Shown: positions 60,418 through 64,000 of the stretch, piece after piece | Layout: each line of letters starts with the position of its first letter | How positions within the stretch are numbered: the stretch's first letter is position 1 | Position numbers and translations under genes: made by a program | Notes under the pieces: generated by a model | Database searches by the model: none | What the model saw: the letters and a program-made list of their open reading frames with translations, nothing else | Told to the model about the DNA's origin: nothing | Source: Pseudo-nitzschia pungens | Lineage: Eukaryota > Bacillariophyta > Bacillariophyceae > Bacillariales > Bacillariaceae | NCBI GenBank assembly: GCA_037355855.1 | Contig: CM074759.1 | Span: 8,246,001-8,310,000, forward strand | Length of the DNA stretch: 64,000 bases | Reading direction: 5' to 3'

Positions 60418-60768
60418 ACAATTCTCCTTTTCGCAAATCGTTTCTACCGGAGCTACGGAAGAAATCAACACAGCGACGAAATACCAAGAACAACGAATCT
60501 CGTATTCCTGCTAGCGCACAACGCTCGGCTTTTCACCTACCTTCACCCAGTCAACAGGAGGTGTTTTTATGCCACGACTCTGAACCAAGACAATTGTCCT
60601 TTTCGGAAACCGTTTCAATCGCAGCAACTAACGAAATCAACGCAATGGAAACACAAAGCAAGAACAACGAAACTCCTATTTGTGCTATCATACAATGCTC
60701 GGCTTTTCACCTACCATTATAGTATCAGTCAACGGGAGGTGTTTTTATGCCATAACTCTGAACCAAGA
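60418..60768. repeat. Imperfect tandem duplication, about 175-bp unit
   Basis: Two diverged copies (about 60418-60590 and 60591-60768) share CTCGGCTTTTCACCTACC, GGAGGTGTTTTTATGCCA and ACTCTGAACCAAGA. Older than the 74-bp duplication next to it. No coding potential seen. Confidence 0.9.
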
Positions 60769-61793
60769 TTTGCCAGCCTCAGGTCAACGACAGAGACAAA
60801 GTAGGCTTTCACCAACGATAATAATCAGCTATTGTGTTATATTTCAGAAATAGGATAGCATTCATTACAGAAACGTCATTTCTTGATTTCTATATTATTT
60901 TTTTCATAGTAGTGTTGTTGCTCGCCATAACCTTACTTGTACTACTTCCGATTGTGAAAATTGTTGAGAGGTAGACAGCATACCGTACTAATAGTACCAG
61001 CAGTTTGGATTACAACAATTAGTAACTTCCTTCCAACAACAACGCAAACAAAAGCATAAGAGTATCAGGTAAACTTACTCGTAATCTTACTTGTACCTGC
61101 AGATTGAATATTGGGATGCTGATTGATTGACGGTGGAACTCGGTCGGATCGACACCAAGAGTTCCTCTACTGGTAATTTACCACCACGGAAGAATGAAAC
61201 AATGAAGAAACAAATCCGGACAGTTTGTGTACCGGTACGTTACAAGTAAGGTCTTACTTGAATGAAAAAATAATCATAATATCCGTTTCGAGACGAAGGA
61301 AATAAAGTAAACAACAAGTACTTATGGTAGTAATTAGAGATTATTATTTCACATGACCCTAATCGCGCACGTTGTGGAAACGGTATGGAACGGTTTTTTT
61401 TCTAATAGTACGATTGGTTAGCCGATAAACCGTCTACGCAAATTTGAAATTCTGTTGTGGAGAGTAAAAAAAAAAAACGCTCCCAACTCTCGTTTTGTCC
61501 CACAAACTTATGTTTCCATTCCCAATAGTTGTTCTACTTGTAGGTAGTCTTGGTCGTAATCGGATCGCCAAATTTTTTTCCGATACACACTTCCTGCCTT
61601 GTTGAACATTCTTTGTATGTGATTGATGCGATAACGGCACCGAGTCTGAAGAGTGAGCGAGTGAGTCGTTGTCTTGGTAAGCTGCAAAACAATAACTCCC
61701 GACTGCTCTGGTCTCAAATTGCGGTACGATACGATACGATACGACAAGATACGGTGCAAAAAGGTCGAACCCAACCCCTTTTAACCGATCACC
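60769..61793. other. AT-rich promoter spacer
   Basis: Contains AACCTTAC (60929-60936), repeated GTAAGxxTTAC-like strings (61070-61095, 61240-61260) and an (ACGAT)n array (61726-61744) about 50 bases before the start codon at 61794. No gene supported. Confidence 0.55.
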
Positions 61794-64000
61794 ATGGTGT
61801 TTGCGGTCCTGTTTGAGCAGCTCTTGCCGTCGCACCGAGGTCTCAAAAGAAACCAAAAGCGGGTGATTGACGCCTCCACAGGAAACGACGGAAGGGTCTG
61901 GGAAGAGCAGGAAGTACGGCAGCAGCGTGACCGCATCCAGCGGATGCGCTGGCTGTGGAAGCGACAGAAATCTCTCAGCATCAATAACAGCAACAACACC
62001 AACGGTCGGCAGCTCCAGCACAGCCTTCTTGATCTGAATCAGAGCAGCCATCACCTCGATTTTAACCACAGCAGCCAGCACCTCGATTTTAACCATAGCA
62101 GCCAGAACCTCGATCCGAACACGTCCAAGCGCGATCTCCCCGGTGGCGACGACCGCAATGTCACCAAGTCCTTTCGGACCGCCTCCGCCGCTACCCGTCC
62201 CAAGCGCAAGCGCTGCAAGGCTTCCAAGTGTCTGGCGTCCCTCGCTGCCGATTTCGACGTGGTCACCGATTGGTTCTTCTACTTTCACTGCGTCAGCGAA
62301 AACAAAGAGGACGGCCGCATACCTAGCTGGATTCTGGGGCTGCTGTTGGCCTCGTGCATACTGGGTACCCTCCTGTGGCTGGTTCTGGCCACGGATGGGG
62401 CCCTGGCGACGCCGATCCTGCGCCGATTGGGCTACGACAAGCTCAGCTTGGGGCACGTCCTGTTTATCTGTGTCCTGGTGGAGGACGTTCCGCAGGTCAT
62501 TCTGACCTTTATCATCGAGGAGTGCTACGGTGGCATCGAAGACGACGAAGAGGGTCTGGCCAGCGCCGCCGTGACCAACTATGCCCTCATCAACGTCGTC
62601 GCAAGCCTATACGACACGCTCATCAAGCTCGCCGAGGCCTTTGACGAGCGGACGGACGTTGTCGAAACCGGACGGTGGTGCAAGGAAAGCATCCTCGTGG
62701 GACCCCGCTTGAACCCCGTGCTTTGCGTCGCTCCCCTTCCAGTGGAGGAGGATCGGCAAAGAAACAACGACGGCGACGACTCGAGAATTGGGAGCAACTT
62801 TGTTGACGAGCCGTCGCTACGATCGATCGATTATTCCACCAATCCGCAGAAGAAAGGGAAACGACACCGCCGGCGCAAACGAACCCTCCTGGAAGAAGCG
62901 ACCACCATTGTCGCCGATACCAAGCTGCCCCGGATCCGTTTTTTGACGGCCACGGGAGACGGGTCCGTCCGAATCTGGGACACTGCCGCGAATCCTCCGG
63001 GACGCACAGAGGATGTTTCGTCCCTAGAGTACAGCGGGGATAATGGCACTGGTGCATCATCATTTCGCATCAAGTGCATTGTGTTGCTCCCTCCTCCCCT
63101 ACCAAGCGCGCAGAATCATCGTTTCTCCGAGCAGGAGCAGGAGCAGGCGCACAGCTTTTTTTTGACGGGTGGCTCCGATGGAACCGTCCGGTTGTGGGCG
63201 ACACACCGGGAGTCCTGCCTCCGATCCTACTCCACCGTGGCGGACGGTGGTAACGAAGACGGCGAGAACACAAAGATCACCAGCCTCGCTGTTCTACGAG
63301 GCGACGCGAAGGACGAGTTCGAGAACGAGTACCAGTATGAGGGCAGCATCGCAGAGAAGTCCGACGCCTCCTCCTCATCATCATCCTCTGGATTCCCCGC
63401 TTGCCTGCCGCGCGGGTATCGTGGATATCGCTTCGTGACCGGCCACAAGAGCGGCAGGGCACGCGTTTGGAGCCTGGAAAGCGGTTCCGTACTTTTCGTC
63501 TGCGATCCCAGCTCCGTTCCCCCGCCGCCCCGCCGCAGCAGCATAGCAAGTACAGTCCTCGGACCGCGGTCCAACCCCTCGATCATCAACGCGGTGTGCT
63601 CTCTGGAGGACGGCGGTGGCTTTGGATTTGCCACCGCTTCCGGAGACGGAATCGTTCGGGTCTGGCACACCCGCGACGACGACAGCAGCAGCAACAACAG
63701 CAACACCAGCAACAGCAACAACGAAGCAATGGCGTTCCGGAACTGCGTCGGCCACACACGCTCGGTCCTCGCGTTGGACTGCCTCTCTCCGGGCCGGGTG
63801 TTGGTGAGCGCATCCAAGGACTCCACGGCCCGCCTCTGGAGCGTATCCACCGGGTCCTGCCTGCGGGTCTTTGAGCACACCAATGCGGTGACGGCGCTGG
63901 AGGTAGTCGATCCCTGGACCGTCCTCACCGGGACCCGCGACGGAACGCTCAGGGTCTGGGACGCCCTCTCGGCGGATTGCATCCGGACCTTCGACGGAGA
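61794..64000 (+). CDS. Membrane protein with C-terminal WD40 repeats (partial, runs off window)
   Basis: An uninterrupted frame of 735 codons from ATG 61794 to the right edge, with no stop reached. The N-terminal 110 residues are basic and contain three copies of a 9-residue unit (HHLDFNHSS-type). A conserved-looking block follows (KCLASLAADFDVVTDWFFYFHC), then two or more membrane helices (WILGLLLASCILGTLLWLVLA; LGHVLFICVLVEDVPQVILTFIIEE). After a polar linker come WD40-type blades: FLTATGDGSVRIWDT, FLTGGSDGTVRLWAT, FVTGHKSGRARVWSL, FATASGDGIVRVWHT, LVSASKDSTARLWSV and LTGTRDGTLRVWDA, with Ser/Asn inserts. The E-D-x-P-Q in a membrane helix recalls XK-type proteins, but this is weak. It may be a membrane-tethered propeller scaffold; the C-terminus lies outside the window. 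Confidence 0.75.
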   Translation, partial: MVFAVLFEQLLPSHRGLKRNQKRVIDASTGNDGRVWEEQEVRQQRDRIQRMRWLWKRQKSLSINNSNNTNGRQLQHSLLDLNQSSHHLDFNHSSQHLDFNHSSQNLDPNTSKRDLPGGDDRNVTKSFRTASAATRPKRKRCKASKCLASLAADFDVVTDWFFYFHCVSENKEDGRIPSWILGLLLASCILGTLLWLVLATDGALATPILRRLGYDKLSLGHVLFICVLVEDVPQVILTFIIEECYGGIEDDEEGLASAAVTNYALINVVASLYDTLIKLAEAFDERTDVVETGRWCKESILVGPRLNPVLCVAPLPVEEDRQRNNDGDDSRIGSNFVDEPSLRSIDYSTNPQKKGKRHRRRKRTLLEEATTIVADTKLPRIRFLTATGDGSVRIWDTAANPPGRTEDVSSLEYSGDNGTGASSFRIKCIVLLPPPLPSAQNHRFSEQEQEQAHSFFLTGGSDGTVRLWATHRESCLRSYSTVADGGNEDGENTKITSLAVLRGDAKDEFENEYQYEGSIAEKSDASSSSSSSGFPACLPRGYRGYRFVTGHKSGRARVWSLESGSVLFVCDPSSVPPPPRRSSIASTVLGPRSNPSIINAVCSLEDGGGFGFATASGDGIVRVWHTRDDDSSSNNSNTSNSNNEAMAFRNCVGHTRSVLALDCLSPGRVLVSASKDSTARLWSVSTGSCLRVFEHTNAVTALEVVDPWTVLTGTRDGTLRVWDALSADCIRTFDG

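Overview
The window reads as nuclear DNA of a photosynthetic stramenopile, most probably a pennate diatom. Genes are compact and GC-rich, introns are mostly about 70-400 bp with GT..AG ends, and they are separated by AT-rich spacers full of short tandem repeats. Two predicted plastid proteins (the glycine oxidase at 28202 and the O-methyltransferase at 43579) start with a signal peptide whose predicted cut is followed by an aromatic residue (A|W, G|F), as in diatom bipartite targeting. One gene carries the diatom-expanded DUF6824 domain. No ribosomal RNA, CRISPR array or intact transposon was found. There is one tRNA gene, a tRNA-Met(CAU) with an intron.

Layout. 1-13.6 kb: a ubiquilin-like UBL-PUB-STI1-UIM protein (+), a membrane-anchored multicopper oxidase (+, 3 exons), a membrane-anchored degenerate short-chain dehydrogenase (-) and an unrecognised nuclear-looking protein (+). 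15.6-27.3 kb: a Nudix hydrolase with an added PH-like domain (-), an Aven-like RGG protein (-), two tandem secreted PLOD-type glycosyltransferases with Tyr/Gly/Asn repeat tails (+) and a SpoU-like RNA methyltransferase (-). 28-39.3 kb: plastid ThiO-like glycine oxidase with a long acidic tail (+), DUF6824 protein (-), a GPI-anchor-like surface protein (+) and an EH-domain endocytic protein (-, 3 exons). 40.4-50.7 kb: THUMP-type RNA methylase (+), a short METTL24-like protein (+), plastid O-methyltransferase (-), a small four-helix membrane protein (+) and a class C (GABA-B-like) GPCR (-, 5 exons including a 19-nt microexon). 51.5-64 kb: a decayed fragment of the GPCR gene, a kinase-fold protein (-), an MnmM/YtqB-like methyltransferase (-), tRNA-Met, about 3.3 kb of minisatellites, and a membrane/WD40 protein that runs off the right edge.

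The genes are a normal eukaryotic mix and do not form one pathway. RNA and small-molecule methyltransferases are frequent (SpoU-like, THUMP, METTL24-like, O-MTase, MnmM-like), but nothing shows they work together. The signals that the gene list does not explain are: a recurrent GTAACCTTAC/GTAAGGTTAC palindrome-forming motif that I found only in spacers; triplet (TAC)n arrays that invert at ACTAGT; 5-bp tandem repeats near gene starts and inside introns; the unusual domain combinations; and the tandem glycosyltransferases with rapidly changing tails. Splice sites were placed by eye from GT/AG signals, reading frame and family conservation; no transcript data were available.
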